From positions 1,550,001 to 1,614,000 of the forward strand of contig JAKVCS010000003.1 in the NCBI GenBank assembly GCA_022448365.1: 64,000 bases of DNA, written 5' to 3'. Below are positions 52,786 to 64,000 of this stretch, one piece after another (position 1 is the first letter of the stretch; each line of letters begins with the position of its first letter). The stretch comes from Saccharospirillaceae bacterium. GTDB lineage: Bacteria > Pseudomonadota > Gammaproteobacteria > Pseudomonadales > Oceanobacteraceae. The position numbers were made by a program, and so were the translations under genes. Under the pieces are notes generated by a model. It saw nothing but the letters and a program-made list of their open reading frames with translations. It was not told the DNA's origin and searched no databases.

Positions 52786-54489
52786 TCAAACCTGACGCTG
52801 TGGAGTACCTGAGCGCTGTCGGGTTTGCCATTCCGCATCCATTCCAATTTCTGAAGAACTGGCTGGAAGCACAGAATAATCCGGGTCATGAGCCGCCTTA
52901 ATCAGATCGGCCGCACGCTCCGCAGTCATAATGGTCGGTGAATTCAGATTGCCGTTGGGGATCGTCGGAAAAATCGACGAATCAACCACTCTCAAACCGG
53001 CAATACCATGTACCTGTGTTTCTGAGTTCACCACCGCTAACTCGTCTTCTCCCATTCGGCAGGAACAGGATGGGTGATACGCACTTTCGACATTAGCGCG
53101 CACAAATGCATCAATCTGCTCATCAGTTTGTATCTGCTCGCCGGGCTGAATTTCACTATCGCGATATTCATCAAAAGCCGCCTGACCAATAATTTCCCGA
53201 GTGCGCCTGACGCAATCACGGAAGCCTTCAATATCATCTTCGTGTTGCAGATAGTTAAACAGAATTTCCGGGGAGTCTTCCGGATTGGCAGAGCGGATAT
53301 GAACGTGACCGCGGCTCTTGGGTTTGTTGTGGCCAATGTGTACCTGGAAGCCATGGCCATCAAAAGCGGCCTGACCGTCATAACGCATCGCAGCAGGCAA
53401 AAAGTGGTATTGCAGATCAGGCCATTCGACACCGGCTTTTGAACGAATAAACCCACAGGATTCGAAATGATTGGTTGCTCCCAGACCCGTCTTGGTGAAA
53501 AACCAGCGTGAGCCAATTAGAAACTTACTCCACAAATCGAGCTTGCCATTCAAAGTCACCGGTTGCTTGCACTTAAACTGAAAATAAAATTCCAGATGAT
53601 CCTGTAAATTTTGACCAACCCCTGGCAACTCGTGTTGTACCTCAACCCCGGCATTCCGCAGCACCTCGGCATTTCCGATGCCTGACAACTGCAGAATATG
53701 AGGCGAACCAATAGAGCCAGCGCTGAGAATCACTTCTTTTTCTGCCCGAACCTGATGCAGAGTGTTCTTACGCCTATATTCAACACCCACGGCTTTCAAC
53801 CCACTTGTGGATCGTTCCAGGATGACTTTATGTACCTGAGCGTGAGTAACGACGGTCAGGTTATTGCGCTTCATCGCAGGGCGCAGATAAGCATTGGCTG
53901 TTGACCAGCGCACACCGTTTTTAACCGTCATGTGCATAGCGCCAAACCCTTCCTGCTGTTTGGCGTTATAGTCTTCAGTAAAGTCATAACCGGCCTGTTG
54001 TCCCGCCTCAATAAAGGCTTTGTACAGCGGGTTTTTCATCTGATTACCGTTGTTAACCGACAACGGTCCATCTGTATCACGATATGCATTTTTGCCAAAA
54101 GCCCAGTCATCGGCTTTTTTAAAATAAGGCAAACAATGCGCGTAATCCCAGTCTTTAGCACCGTGCTGTTGCCATTCATCGAAATCACGAGCATGACCAC
54201 GAACGTACACCATGCCATTAATCGATGATGAACCACCCAATACTTTACCTCGTGGGCAATGCATGACGCGCTGATCCAGGTAAGGTTCTTCAACGGTGTG
54301 ATATTGCCAGGCGTATTTTTCCGTGTTCATCGGAATCGATAACGCCGTGGGCATCTGAATAAAGATACTTTTATCGCTTCCACCGGTCTCAATCAGCAAC
54401 ACTGAATGTTGTGGATTTTCAGACAGCCGATTGGCCAATACACAGCCTGCAGAGCCCGCACCCACAATAATAAAATCGTACTTTTGCAT
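52786..54489 (-). CDS. betA: Choline dehydrogenase
   Basis: 567 residues, GMC oxidoreductase, membrane-associated. Oxidises choline to betaine aldehyde. FAD-binding [19 protein letters not shown] (about 5-23), the GMC signature [18 protein letters not shown] (about 82-99) and the C-terminal [25 protein letters not shown] with catalytic-region histidine/asparagine. AAGGAGGAG lies just before the ATG. It is 12 bp after betB. Confidence 0.96.
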   Translation of the reverse strand: MQKYDFIIVGAGSAGCVLANRLSENPQHSVLLIETGGSDKSIFIQMPTALSIPMNTEKYAWQYHTVEEPYLDQRVMHCPRGKVLGGSSSINGMVYVRGHARDFDEWQQHGAKDWDYAHCLPYFKKADDWAFGKNAYRDTDGPLSVNNGNQMKNPLYKAFIEAGQQAGYDFTEDYNAKQQEGFGAMHMTVKNGVRWSTANAYLRPAMKRNNLTVVTHAQVHKVILERSTSGLKAVGVEYRRKNTLHQVRAEKEVILSAGSIGSPHILQLSGIGNAEVLRNAGVEVQHELPGVGQNLQDHLEFYFQFKCKQPVTLNGKLDLWSKFLIGSRWFFTKTGLGATNHFESCGFIRSKAGVEWPDLQYHFLPAAMRYDGQAAFDGHGFQVHIGHNKPKSRGHVHIRSANPEDSPEILFNYLQHEDDIEGFRDCVRRTREIIGQAAFDEYRDSEIQPGEQIQTDEQIDAFVRANVESAYHPSCSCRMGEDELAVVNSETQVHGIAGLRVVDSSIFPTIPNGNLNSPTIMTAERAADLIKAAHDPDYSVLPASSSEIGMDAEWQTRQRSGTPQRQV

Positions 54490-54501
54490 GCAGTCTCCTC
54501 C

Positions 54502-55956
54502 TTAAAACGGGCTTTCCAGTGGATTCATACCAACATAAACGGCTTTGAGCTGAGTGTAATGATTCAAGGTTGCTAAACCGTTTTCACGTCCAATACCCGA
54601 TTGTTTATAGCCACCGACCGGCATTTCTGCCGGTGAGGCGCCATAAGCATTAATCCAGCAGATACCAGCCTCTAACTGATGAATTACCCGATGGGCGCGC
54701 CGAATATCATTACTGAAGACCCCTGCAGCCAGGCCATAGTGGGTATCGTTGGCCCGCCGAACCACTTCTTCTTCCGATTCAAATTCCAACACAGACATAA
54801 CCGGACCGAAAATTTCTTCGTTAACAATGGTCATATCATCGGTGCAGTCGATAAATACGGTTGGCTCAACAAAAAAACCATTGGGGGCAGAGGCAGGCTT
54901 AAGAGCGTTCCCGCCACACAACAGTGTCGCCCCTTCAGATTTACCTTTATCAATATAATCGAGTACTAATTGATAGTGTTTGGCAGAGATCAGCGCACCC
55001 AGGTTCACCTCAGGATCAAGCGGATCGCCAGCCAGGATATTGCTTTCAGTGCGCTGTTTCAGCTTTTCCAGAAACGCATCTTTGATACCGGATTGCAGAA
55101 ATACCCGTGTGCCGTTGGTGCAGATTTCGCCCTGGGTGTAGAAATTCCCAAGCATCGCAGCACTGACTGCCTCGTCGATATCGGCATCGTTAAAAACGAT
55201 CAATGGTGACTTACCGCCCAACTCCATGGTTACTTCCTTCAGCGTACTGGCAGCTGCCGCCATCACACGCTTACCCGTTCCGACTTCGCCCGTGAAAGAG
55301 ACTTTTTCGATATCAGGGCTATGGGTTAACCACTCCCCGACTTCCCGCGCGCCCTGTACGACGTTAAATACCCCGGCCGGCACACCCGCCTCAACAAAGA
55401 TTTCCGCCAGCTTGGCAGCCCCCATCGGTGTCTCTTCCGATGGTTTAAAAATCATGGTGTTGCCACACGCCAGTGCCGGGGCCGATTTCCAACAGGCGAT
55501 CTGCAGTGGATAATTCCAGGCACCAATACCCGCACAGATACCCAAAGGCTCACGACGGGTGTAATAGAAATCACCACCCAAATCTTGTTGATTCCCCTCT
55601 ATTGAAGGCGCCAGACCGGCAAAAAATTCGATTGAATCGGCACCGGTCAACACGTCAACAACACTCGCCTCCTGCCAGGGTTTGCCGGTATCTAACACTT
55701 CCAGTTTGGCCAGTTCATCGTTACGTTCACGCAATAATGCAACGGCTTTATTCAGAATACGGCTACGTTCCATCCCTGCCATTTTCGACCATTCGGCAAA
55801 ACCTTGTTTCGCACTGGCGATCGCCTGTTGCTGAATGTAGTCGTCAGCAATTTCTACCTGGTAAATAATCTCGGACGTCGCCGGGTTTACCACATCAAAT
55901 GTTTCGCCACTCTGGTTACTCAGGTACTGGCCATGGATAAAGTTCTTCAGTGTCAT
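54502..55956 (-). CDS. betB: Betaine aldehyde dehydrogenase
   Basis: 484 residues. Oxidises betaine aldehyde to the osmoprotectant glycine betaine with NAD(P). [13 protein letters not shown] (about 230) binds the cofactor, [12 protein letters not shown] holds the general-base glutamate, and [11 protein letters not shown] holds the catalytic cysteine (about 285). [26 protein letters not shown] near the end is BetB-like. It starts inside the stop of betI (4-bp overlap). Confidence 0.97.
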   Translation of the reverse strand: MTLKNFIHGQYLSNQSGETFDVVNPATSEIIYQVEIADDYIQQQAIASAKQGFAEWSKMAGMERSRILNKAVALLRERNDELAKLEVLDTGKPWQEASVVDVLTGADSIEFFAGLAPSIEGNQQDLGGDFYYTRREPLGICAGIGAWNYPLQIACWKSAPALACGNTMIFKPSEETPMGAAKLAEIFVEAGVPAGVFNVVQGAREVGEWLTHSPDIEKVSFTGEVGTGKRVMAAAASTLKEVTMELGGKSPLIVFNDADIDEAVSAAMLGNFYTQGEICTNGTRVFLQSGIKDAFLEKLKQRTESNILAGDPLDPEVNLGALISAKHYQLVLDYIDKGKSEGATLLCGGNALKPASAPNGFFVEPTVFIDCTDDMTIVNEEIFGPVMSVLEFESEEEVVRRANDTHYGLAAGVFSNDIRRAHRVIHQLEAGICWINAYGASPAEMPVGGYKQSGIGRENGLATLNHYTQLKAVYVGMNPLESPF

Positions 55957-56579
55957 TCAGTGGTTTCCTGATCATGCTGAGCAATCAGCTGATCAATAAA
56001 AGATTTACAATAACGCTCTGCATCGACGAAAGAGTGTTCCGGTTTCGGGTCCAGGGTGCTGCGCAACCAGAATCCATCGATCATTGCAGCAGACATTTCG
56101 GCGGCTTCGACGGCTGCAGTTTTGTCGGCAATCAGACGTCGGAAAGAGTGCAATAAATTACTGCGCAAACGACGGCTGTTAACCTGCTGCAAACGGGATA
56201 GTTCAGGAGAGTGAGCGGCTTCGGCCCAGAAGCACAACCAGGTAGAGGCTGCGGAAGAAGACTGCTGGAAACTGGCAAAATTCGTTTCCACTATTTTATA
56301 CAACCGGCTTTTCGCCTGTTGCTGCGGACAATCCATTGATTCAATGCGATCAATGTTTTCCAACAACCCCTGCTGTAATTGCTCCAGCAGGTGTCGGACG
56401 GCAGACTCAATAAGAACCTGCTTACTACCAAAATGGTGATTGATCAGGCCCACAGAAATATTGGCGATACCGCTGATGGTTTTTATCGTCGTTCCCGACA
56501 ATCCATACAGCTCTATCGATTTTAGTGTGGCCTTGATCAGTTCATCACGCCTTTGGCTCTGAGGTTTAGTACGACTCAT
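55953..56579 (-). CDS. betI: Transcriptional repressor BetI
   Basis: 208 residues, TetR family. Represses the bet genes until choline is present. The helix-turn-helix lies in [30 protein letters not shown] (about residues 30-60), matching BetI. ATG 56579 begins [19 protein letters not shown], close to the BetI start; a TTG at 56609 is also in frame. First gene of betI-betB-betA-choX-choW-choV, so it probably represses the whole run. Confidence 0.94.
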   Translation of the reverse strand: MSRTKPQSQRRDELIKATLKSIELYGLSGTTIKTISGIANISVGLINHHFGSKQVLIESAVRHLLEQLQQGLLENIDRIESMDCPQQQAKSRLYKIVETNFASFQQSSSAASTWLCFWAEAAHSPELSRLQQVNSRRLRSNLLHSFRRLIADKTAAVEAAEMSAAMIDGFWLRSTLDPKPEHSFVDAERYCKSFIDQLIAQHDQETTE

Positions 56580-56726
56580 AGGCTTGATTGAATATTCATT
56601 TAAATTCAAGACTAAACAATTGAACTCTAAATATCAACACAGCCGTCAGTTAGTTCAGGAATAGCCCGCCAAAGGTGGCCATCTGAATAAGTGTCTGTAA
56701 AAAACGATTAGAGGTCTAACGAGTTG

Positions 56727-56765
56727 TATAAAAAGACGGGGATCGCACCCAGTTCAGGGCGCGAT
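56727..56765 (-). terminator. Terminator after the HD-GYP gene
   Basis: On the minus strand ATCGCGCCC pairs with GGGTGCGAT (one G-U), followed by CCCCGTCTTTTTATA. Confidence 0.75.
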
Positions 56766-56793
56766 GAACAACAAGGTCTGTGCTTAGCCTAGC

Positions 56794-58080
56794 TTAGCGA
56801 TCGATGCCGTAGTCGAAACCTTTAATACGTAACCCTTTGCTGATGTAGTCGTTAACGTGAACACCAAAACTACCGCTGCGGAAAACGCCAGCCGGTTTAT
56901 AAAACTCACCCTGGGCGTCCTGAGGTGCGTTAGCAAGGTTGATGATCCGCTCCGGCTGAGGTTCTTTGTCTGGCCCCAACACCATGATGGCTTTGGGTTT
57001 CAGTGAATAGCCAGCGTCGGCCGACAAAATAATGCCGACCTCGCCGTTGGACATTTCGATCAGATATCCAGGCGGGTAAAGCCCAATCATAGCAATGAAT
57101 TTACGGGCAATTTCCTCATCGAACTGGGTACCGATGTTGCGATGAATAATTTTCAGTGAATCTATCGACGACATGCCTTTCTTATAGCAGCGATCACTGG
57201 TCATCGCATCATACGCATCAGCGACCGTCACGATCCGGGTAAACATGGATAATTTGGTTGAATCCACACCGCGCGGATAACCTTTGCCATCCAGCCGTTC
57301 ATGATGGCTGTATGCCACATCAACCGCTCCCGGATAAATATCCGAGCGCCCCATCAGTAACTGCCGGGCGTAAACAGTATGCCGTGCCATCTCCTCGAAC
57401 TCTTCAGGATCGAGACTGGCGGGTTTATTGAGAATCTCTGGCGGTACTTTCATCTTGCCGATGTCGTGCATCAAACCGCAGATGCCGAGATTTTCCAGCT
57501 CGTAAGGCGCAAGATCCATTTCTCTGCCCAACGCAATGGATAACAGACAAACATTGACTGAATGCTCAGCGGTATATTCATCCTGATGTTTTAAACGAGT
57601 CAGCCAAAGAATGGCATTAGGATTATGAAGGACACGATCGACACAATCTTTTACGGCTATTTTGGCACCATCCATACTCATCGCCTGGCCAAGGTAGGCG
57701 GTGTTTAGCAGGTATTTAATCTGTTGTTTGGTTGCTTCATAAGTCCGGCTTGCCTGGGCCAGTTGTTGAGCAACATCCTGCTTTTCAACGTATTGAGTGG
57801 TTAACCGTCGCTCGCCTGGCTTATGGCCTTCGTAGCCAATCCATTCCTCCTCAAGCACATCGACATATACAAATTCACAGACATCCTGAACCATCCTGAT
57901 GTCTTCAGCGGTTTGTAAAACAAACCCCTGAAACAAAAAGGGAGACTCAATCCATGGCCGGTCCAGCTCAATGATGTGCATCCCTATCGTTAATTCCGAC
58001 ACATCCAGGCGCTTGCGCGTGTGTCTTTTATTGATCTGAAATTTGCGACCATTACGCGTGGTTGTAATGGAACCTATCAA
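56794..58080 (-). CDS. HD-GYP domain cyclic-di-GMP phosphodiesterase
   Basis: 428 residues. An N-terminal DUF3391-type domain (ELTIGMHIIELDRPWIESPFLFQGF, about 30-54) precedes the HD-GYP domain: DEYTAEHSVNVCLLSIALG, GLMHDIGKMKVP (HD pair near 215) and HHERLDGKGYPRG (GYP near 274), then TVADAYDAMTSDRCYKKG. All metal and GYP residues are intact, so c-di-GMP breakdown is expected. TTG 58080 is chosen because AAAGG lies 7 bases upstream. It lies 36 bp downstream of the modF-like gene on the same strand. Confidence 0.92.
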   Translation of the reverse strand: MIGSITTTRNGRKFQINKRHTRKRLDVSELTIGMHIIELDRPWIESPFLFQGFVLQTAEDIRMVQDVCEFVYVDVLEEEWIGYEGHKPGERRLTTQYVEKQDVAQQLAQASRTYEATKQQIKYLLNTAYLGQAMSMDGAKIAVKDCVDRVLHNPNAILWLTRLKHQDEYTAEHSVNVCLLSIALGREMDLAPYELENLGICGLMHDIGKMKVPPEILNKPASLDPEEFEEMARHTVYARQLLMGRSDIYPGAVDVAYSHHERLDGKGYPRGVDSTKLSMFTRIVTVADAYDAMTSDRCYKKGMSSIDSLKIIHRNIGTQFDEEIARKFIAMIGLYPPGYLIEMSNGEVGIILSADAGYSLKPKAIMVLGPDKEPQPERIINLANAPQDAQGEFYKPAGVFRSGSFGVHVNDYISKGLRIKGFDYGIDR

Positions 58081-58116
58081 ACTAATACCTTTAAAGTTGT
58101 GGTTATTATTATCTGT

Positions 58117-59556
58117 TTATTGGCTTAAAGGAAGCGAATACATGTCAATGCAGCTGCTGCTGCCGTTTTGTTTAAACTGCAACCGTCTGGATATCTCCAC
58201 CGGTATCTCATCGGCTAAATGCGTCACATAAAGCAAGGTAATGTTTTGCTGTTTTGCCAGCTTGCGGATAAACGCCAATACCAGCTGACGACTTGGATCA
58301 TCCAACCCCAGGCAAGGTTCATCCAGAATCAATAACGGCGGTTGCTTAATCAGCGCCCGGGCGATCAACACCAGCCGCTGCTCACCGTACGACAAGTGTT
58401 GCAAACTTTGGTTCGCTTTATCAGCCAGCCCAATCATCTCCAGCCATTGCAGTGCCAGCTGCTTGTCGTCATCGCCACTGGCCTGATACAGGCCAATGCT
58501 GTCGTACAGCCCGGATATCACCGTAGTCAGTACGTTGGTGCTGGCGCGGTATTCCCATTGCAGTGAGGCGGATACAATTCCGATGTGCTTTTTGATATCC
58601 CAGATGGTTTCACCAGACCCACGCTGCATACCAAACAGCTTGAGATTATTGCGGTAACACTGCGGATTATCGCCGGTTATAAGCTGCAATAAGCTGGTTT
58701 TCCCACACCCATTGGGACCCTCAACAGCCCAATGCTGGCCAGGCTGTATCCGCCAGTTCAGTCCTGAGAACAACAGTCGGTCGGTGTAACGAATCGATAC
58801 ATCCAACATATCAACCAAAGGTTCACCCGGTTCCAGGTCATATTCATAAACCATCGACGGGAAAGCTGGCAGCTCGCGATCAAAGTGCAATAAGCCTGAG
58901 ACCTCCGGTTGTTTCAGCACTTCATGTTTTTGGCCCTGATACAACATTTTACCATCGTGCATAAATACCACATGGCTGATCCATGCTGGCAATTCATCCA
59001 GACGATTCGCCACCCAGACAATTGCCTGGCCATCAGCTTGAAGCTTCTCCAGCTCCTGAGACAAAGCGCAACGACTTTGACGATCGAGCCCTTCGAACGG
59101 CTCATCGAGAATCAATAAATCCGCTTGCTGTCGCAAACTGCGTATCCACAGTACTTTGCGACTTTCACCGGTCGACAGAGATCGAAAACCCTGATCAAGC
59201 AGATAACGAACGTTCAACACGTCAATCCAATGCTCTACCGTATCCAGAGGCTCTAATAATTCTCTGACGGAAGTCCCTTGCTCAATGCAGTCATTCAGAT
59301 CGCTCTGATCGAGCTTCCGCTCGTGATCAATTTGAGCCGCCTGAGCTTCCAGAGAAACATAAGCAACAGAACCCGGAGGGTTCTCGACAGAACCGTGACT
59401 GAGCCGCAGCTCATCTGCAAATAAGCAGGACAATGCGGTTTTTCCACTGCCGTTTGTACCCGTAATCGCCCAGGACTCTCCAGACTGGATCTGCCAGTGG
59501 TCAAAGCTCAGATGGCGACCGTCGTGCAAGTGAGCAAGAATTTCAGAAAACAACAT
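58117..59556 (-). CDS. modF: ModF-like ATPase with two ABC domains
   Basis: 479 residues, two ABC ATPase domains. Domain 1: Walker A ITGTNGSGKTALS (about 31-43), signature SLSTGESRKVLWI and Walker B DLLILDEPFEGLD. Domain 2: Walker A VEGPNGCGKTSLL (about 277), signature HLSYGEQRLVLIAR and PPLLILDEPCLGLDD. ModF (PhrA) is a cytosolic ATPase linked to molybdate transport whose role is unclear. A molybdenum enzyme, xanthine dehydrogenase, is encoded in this window, but no modABC genes are. Confidence 0.82.
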   Translation of the reverse strand: MLFSEILAHLHDGRHLSFDHWQIQSGESWAITGTNGSGKTALSCLFADELRLSHGSVENPPGSVAYVSLEAQAAQIDHERKLDQSDLNDCIEQGTSVRELLEPLDTVEHWIDVLNVRYLLDQGFRSLSTGESRKVLWIRSLRQQADLLILDEPFEGLDRQSRCALSQELEKLQADGQAIVWVANRLDELPAWISHVVFMHDGKMLYQGQKHEVLKQPEVSGLLHFDRELPAFPSMVYEYDLEPGEPLVDMLDVSIRYTDRLLFSGLNWRIQPGQHWAVEGPNGCGKTSLLQLITGDNPQCYRNNLKLFGMQRGSGETIWDIKKHIGIVSASLQWEYRASTNVLTTVISGLYDSIGLYQASGDDDKQLALQWLEMIGLADKANQSLQHLSYGEQRLVLIARALIKQPPLLILDEPCLGLDDPSRQLVLAFIRKLAKQQNITLLYVTHLADEIPVEISRRLQFKQNGSSSCIDMYSLPLSQ

Positions 59557-59572
59557 TCAGGGAGACCTGTAA

Positions 59573-59977
<405 letters not shown>

Positions 59978-60018
59978 TTACAATATGTTATTGGCGCGCA
60001 AGCGCCACATACGTCGAC

Positions 60019-61281
60019 TCAATCGGCGAGGTCATCACCAACAACCAGATTGCGGCCTGCCTCTTTAGCGCGATACAGATTATCGTCCGCCGTTGCGATC
60101 ATCTGATCGAGGCTGCCACGCCCATCCTGGGATGTACACACACCAATACTGACGCTTAAGCGCAGGAAGTCATCCGGAATATCAAAAATCTGCTCTGCGA
60201 TGCCCTGTCTCAAACCATCCATCAGGCTACAGGCTTTTTCAGCATCCAAACCGGGCAGCAAAATGGAAAACTCTTCTCCGCCGGTTCTGGCCACCAGAAA
60301 ACGTCCTAATCCGCGTCGCAAAGTCTCTCCGATTTGCTGCAGCACCATATCACCGGCAATGTGACTGTAATCGTCGTTAATCTTTTTAAAGAAATCGATA
60401 TCCAGCATCGCCATACTGACAACACGCCCTTCCACGGCACTTTTGGCCAAATGCTGTTCAGCTTCTTCTGTGAAGTAACGACGATTATAAAGGCCGGTCA
60501 GGTAATCACGGGTCGCCTGATACTGCAGTCGTTGAAGACTTTCGAGTGCTTCAACGTTGTTAGTTACCCGACAAAAGAACTCCTCTTGCTCAAACGGTTT
60601 TGGCAAGAAATCGTTCGCACCGTTTTTAATAAATTTCACCGATAACGAATGATCCCCCTGCCCCGACAGACCAATCACCGCGATATGACGTCGCTCAAAC
60701 TGCTGGCGAATGGCCTGCACCAGCTCAAACCCATCCAACCGTGGCATATGATAATCGGTGATCACTAACTGAATACTCTCTTGCTGACGCAGTATTTCAA
60801 GCGCCTGCAAACCATCCTCCGCTTCATGAACCCGGTATTGATGTAAATTCAGCAATTGCACGATAAATTTACGGAAAGCACGCGAGTCCTCAACCACCAA
60901 TACATCAACCTGACGGTTCTTATACACACGATGCAGCATCTGAATAGCGTATTGGTAGGAAAAACGGGTTTCTTTAATCACGTAGTCAGCCACACCTTTG
61001 CGTAGCAAAGTTTCCCGGGTGTCGCCGTCGCTGGTGCCGGTCAGTACAACGACCGGTAAACCCTCTTCCAGCAGGTAATCCACCAGCTGACCATCGGGTG
61101 CGTCCGGCAGTGCCAGATCAATCAAACCCGCGACCACTTCGTCTTTGTGTTCCAGATACAATGCCTTTGCCTGCGCCATGGAACTGGCAAACAAGACGTC
61201 AAATGGCAATTCCTGCTTCGCAATATGCTTGAGGATCTTAAGAATAACGCTACTGTCTTCAACGATCAGAAACTTTGGCAT
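60019..61281 (-). CDS. Diguanylate cyclase with two receiver domains
   Basis: 420 residues. Receiver 1 (about 1-120) has DSS near residue 9 and phospho-site aspartate in GLIDLALPDA. Receiver 2 (about 127-245) has LVVEDSRAF and VITDYHMPRLDG. The GGDEF domain (about 255-418) shows DYLTGLYNRRYF and active-site GGEEF. The RxxD inhibitory site is not seen in the expected place before GGEEF (LGRF instead), so product inhibition may be absent. ATG 61281 begins MPKFLIVEDSS. Likely makes c-di-GMP when phosphorylated by an unknown kinase, opposing the nearby HD-GYP enzyme. Confidence 0.93.
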   Translation of the reverse strand: MPKFLIVEDSSVILKILKHIAKQELPFDVLFASSMAQAKALYLEHKDEVVAGLIDLALPDAPDGQLVDYLLEEGLPVVVLTGTSDGDTRETLLRKGVADYVIKETRFSYQYAIQMLHRVYKNRQVDVLVVEDSRAFRKFIVQLLNLHQYRVHEAEDGLQALEILRQQESIQLVITDYHMPRLDGFELVQAIRQQFERRHIAVIGLSGQGDHSLSVKFIKNGANDFLPKPFEQEEFFCRVTNNVEALESLQRLQYQATRDYLTGLYNRRYFTEEAEQHLAKSAVEGRVVSMAMLDIDFFKKINDDYSHIAGDMVLQQIGETLRRGLGRFLVARTGGEEFSILLPGLDAEKACSLMDGLRQGIAEQIFDIPDDFLRLSVSIGVCTSQDGRGSLDQMIATADDNLYRAKEAGRNLVVGDDLAD

Positions 61282-61459
61282 GTGCTGTCCATCTTTACTT
61301 ATCTGTATAACAGTGTAGAAGACACTAGGGATAGCGCAGGACATCGGTAAAGAACTAAACTGACAGTTCTGTGAGCGACCTGGACAGTGACCAGCAATGC
61401 GGTACCACTTTATTGAGCGCAAGACCAATTTTGGATACTATGCGCGCGATTTCAGATAA

Positions 61460-61951
<492 letters not shown>

Positions 61952-61978
61952 CCTGCTATTACAGCAGTTAGCCCCTGA

Positions 61979-62248
<270 letters not shown>

Positions 62249-62265
62249 TCACAACTCCTACTAAG

Positions 62266-62297
62266 AACCCCTGCTTCGCAAGAATCAGGGGTTTTTT
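62266..62297 (+). terminator. Intrinsic terminator after the ferredoxin gene
   Basis: AACCCCTG and CAGGGGTT around a 12-nt loop, then T-run. Confidence 0.92.
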
Positions 62298-62499
62298 ATT
62301 AGATGCCTACCCACACAACCGGAAATAGCTCGTTGGTTTTCCACTGGCCGCAGAGCATATTTTTGTGCCGTACCTTTGATACAACACCCTATCGTGACGT
62401 TAAAACAACACCGTGTTCCACCACACCTGGCCTTGCTCGCTTGCGACATCACTTCACCTTGCCCAAACTAGCGGCTATTCAATAGAAGGAATCCTCATC

Positions 62500-64000
62500 A
62501 TGTTGAAACGCACACTGCTATTACTCAGCAGCAGTCTGATGCTTGCTTGTAGCCAATCGCCCACAACAAGCATTGAGCAAGCGTCAGATCATCAAGCCAA
62601 GCCCAAGCAAGCCGCCATCGCCAGTGCACACCCATTAGCGACACAAGCTGGCATGGACATCCTGAATCAGGGCGGGAATGCCTTCGATGCAGCAATTGCC
62701 GTAGCAGCCAGTCTTGGCGTGGTAGAGCCATACAGCGCCGGAATCGGTGGCGGTGGTTTCTGGCTGCTTTACCAGGCAGGAAAGGACCAATACACCTTTA
62801 TCGATGCCCGTGAAATGGCCCCCGCTGCTGCCCATAAAGACTACTACCTCGACCAACAGGGTCAGGTAGACCGTGATAAGGCAGTCAATGGTCCAACAGC
62901 GGCAGCAATTCCCGGGCAAGCAGCTGCCTTTGTCCATCTGGCAGAAAATTATGGTGAATTGCCACTATCGGTGTCTCTCGGATCCTCTATTGAACAAGCC
63001 AAAGAGGGCTTTCCGGTATATGAACATTATCGCAAGCTCATGGGCTTTCGCCTGAAGCAAGTTCGCCGCTATGAGGATAGCCGCGAGATCTTGCTGGATA
63101 ACGGAGAGATTCCGGAAATTGGCTACATCATCAAGCAACCCGACCTGGCCAATACCTTACAAGCCATCGCAGATAATGGCTTTGATGGCTTTTACAGCGG
63201 CGCGGTAGCGGCCAAATTGGTTGAGGCAGTTCAAGCCGATGGTGGCGACTGGACGCTCAGTGACCTGGCTAACTACAAGGTAATCGAACGCGATCCGATT
63301 CGCATACAATTCGGAGACTATCAGGTCCTCAGCGCGCCACCGCCGTCATCCGGTGGAATCGCCATTGCACAGATGCTGAACATGCTGGCACAGGATTCTC
63401 TGCCTGATTGGAAATCACTGAACGCCGTAGATCAGACCCATTTACTGACCGAAGTCATGCGTCGTGCTTACAAAGACCGAGCCGAATACTTAGGCGACCC
63501 AGATTATTTCGATGTACCGGTTACTGAACTGCTGTCTGAACGAAGAGCAGAAAACTGGGCAGCCAGTATCGATATGAAGCAGGCCACACCCAGCTTAAGC
63601 CTGAACGGCGTTAAGAACCTGCAGGAAGGTTTCCACACGACCCACCTTTCGGTCATTGACCAACAGGGCAATATGGTCTCTGCCACACTGAGTATTAACC
63701 TGCCATTTGGCTCTGCCTACACGGCTTCCGGAACCGGCGTATTGCTGAACAACGAAATGGATGACTTCTCAGCCAAGCCGGGAGAGCCTAATGCTTATGG
63801 TCTGGTAGGCAATGAAGCGAATGCCATTGCACCCGGTAAGCGACCATTGTCGAGCATGTCTCCCAGTATTGTTAGCACAGAAAATTCAACCGCCATTATC
63901 GGAACGCCCGGCGGCAGCCGGATCATTACCATGGTGTTTCTTGGAATATTGGAACATATGGACAATAAACCCGTTAAAGACTGGGTGTCACGCAAGCGCT
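62500..64000 (+). CDS. ggt: Gamma-glutamyltransferase, partial (3' end outside window)
   Basis: At least 500 residues, open at the window edge. Splits gamma-glutamyl compounds such as glutathione in the periplasm. The N-terminus MLKRTLLLLSSSLMLACSQ has a lipobox (LMLAC) and suggests a lipoprotein. Family motifs: HPLATQAGMDILNQGGNAFDAAIA, the substrate-arginine motif FIDAREMAP, and VDQTHLLTEVMRRAYKDRA. The self-cleavage site is H379-T380-T381-H382 in GFHTTHLSVID, where T380 becomes the catalytic N-terminus of the small subunit. GGTPGGSRI-like GTPGGSRIITM follows. GAAGGAAT lies upstream. Confidence 0.94.
   Translation, partial: MLKRTLLLLSSSLMLACSQSPTTSIEQASDHQAKPKQAAIASAHPLATQAGMDILNQGGNAFDAAIAVAASLGVVEPYSAGIGGGGFWLLYQAGKDQYTFIDAREMAPAAAHKDYYLDQQGQVDRDKAVNGPTAAAIPGQAAAFVHLAENYGELPLSVSLGSSIEQAKEGFPVYEHYRKLMGFRLKQVRRYEDSREILLDNGEIPEIGYIIKQPDLANTLQAIADNGFDGFYSGAVAAKLVEAVQADGGDWTLSDLANYKVIERDPIRIQFGDYQVLSAPPPSSGGIAIAQMLNMLAQDSLPDWKSLNAVDQTHLLTEVMRRAYKDRAEYLGDPDYFDVPVTELLSERRAENWAASIDMKQATPSLSLNGVKNLQEGFHTTHLSVIDQQGNMVSATLSINLPFGSAYTASGTGVLLNNEMDDFSAKPGEPNAYGLVGNEANAIAPGKRPLSSMSPSIVSTENSTAIIGTPGGSRIITMVFLGILEHMDNKPVKDWVSRKR

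Overview
The window looks like a chromosome segment of a marine gammaproteobacterium close to the Oceanospirillaceae (Oceanobacter/Thalassolituus type). The reasons are a base composition near 50% GC, a Pseudomonas-like gene order (dksA, gluQ, cbrX-cbrA-cbrB, pcnB, folK, panB, panC, panD, pgi), and catabolic clusters for purines and choline. The genus is an inference. I saw no rRNA, tRNA, insertion sequence, prophage or CRISPR array.

Layout. 1-3.3 kb: the start of a FecCD-type permease gene (cut by the window edge), a Rieske protein, a small membrane protein, sfsA and an aminotransferase. 3.5-9.7 kb: dksA, gluQ and the CbrX/CbrA/CbrB carbon-nitrogen control system. 9.73-11.3 kb: a 1.7 kb gene-free stretch that holds the most interesting part of the window. 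It contains three consecutive modules, each made of TGTTAC-type CbrB-like half-sites, a sigma-54 promoter, and a small RNA full of A-rich Hfq-binding-type motifs. The family resemblance is to Pseudomonas CrcZ, which sits at this same locus, but here there appear to be three tandem copies. 11.4-17.5 kb: pcnB, folK, panBCD and pgi. 17.7-23.2 kb: a chemoreceptor, bluB and the methionine salvage genes mtnA, mtnB, mtnD and mtnC. 23.3-26.1 kb: a DUF917 protein gene followed 2 bp later by a hybrid histidine kinase.

26.2-44.9 kb is a complete purine-use island. An OmpK/Tsx-like outer-membrane channel and a BMP-type ABC importer bring purines or nucleosides in. Guanine deaminase, xanthine dehydrogenase (xdhA, xdhB, xdhC), urate hydroxylase PuuD, UraH, UraD, PuuE, allantoicase and ureidoglycolate lyase then take guanine to glyoxylate and urea. 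A RutR-like TetR regulator follows. A possible 51-codon cysteine-containing ORF lies between xdhB and xdhC.

45-49.7 kb: a DMT transporter with an attenuator-like leader, an acyl-CoA ligase, a MarR regulator and a porin. 49.7-56.6 kb: choline uptake (choX, choW, choV) and oxidation to glycine betaine (betI, betB, betA). 56.8-64 kb: an HD-GYP phosphodiesterase, ModF-like ATPase, HIT protein, diguanylate cyclase, coaD, a ferredoxin and the 5' part of a gamma-glutamyltransferase gene.

The pieces fit a model in which CbrAB drives decoy sRNAs that free catabolic and transport mRNAs from Hfq repression. A-rich motifs at the starts of cbrX and of the OmpK/Tsx-like channel gene are candidate targets.
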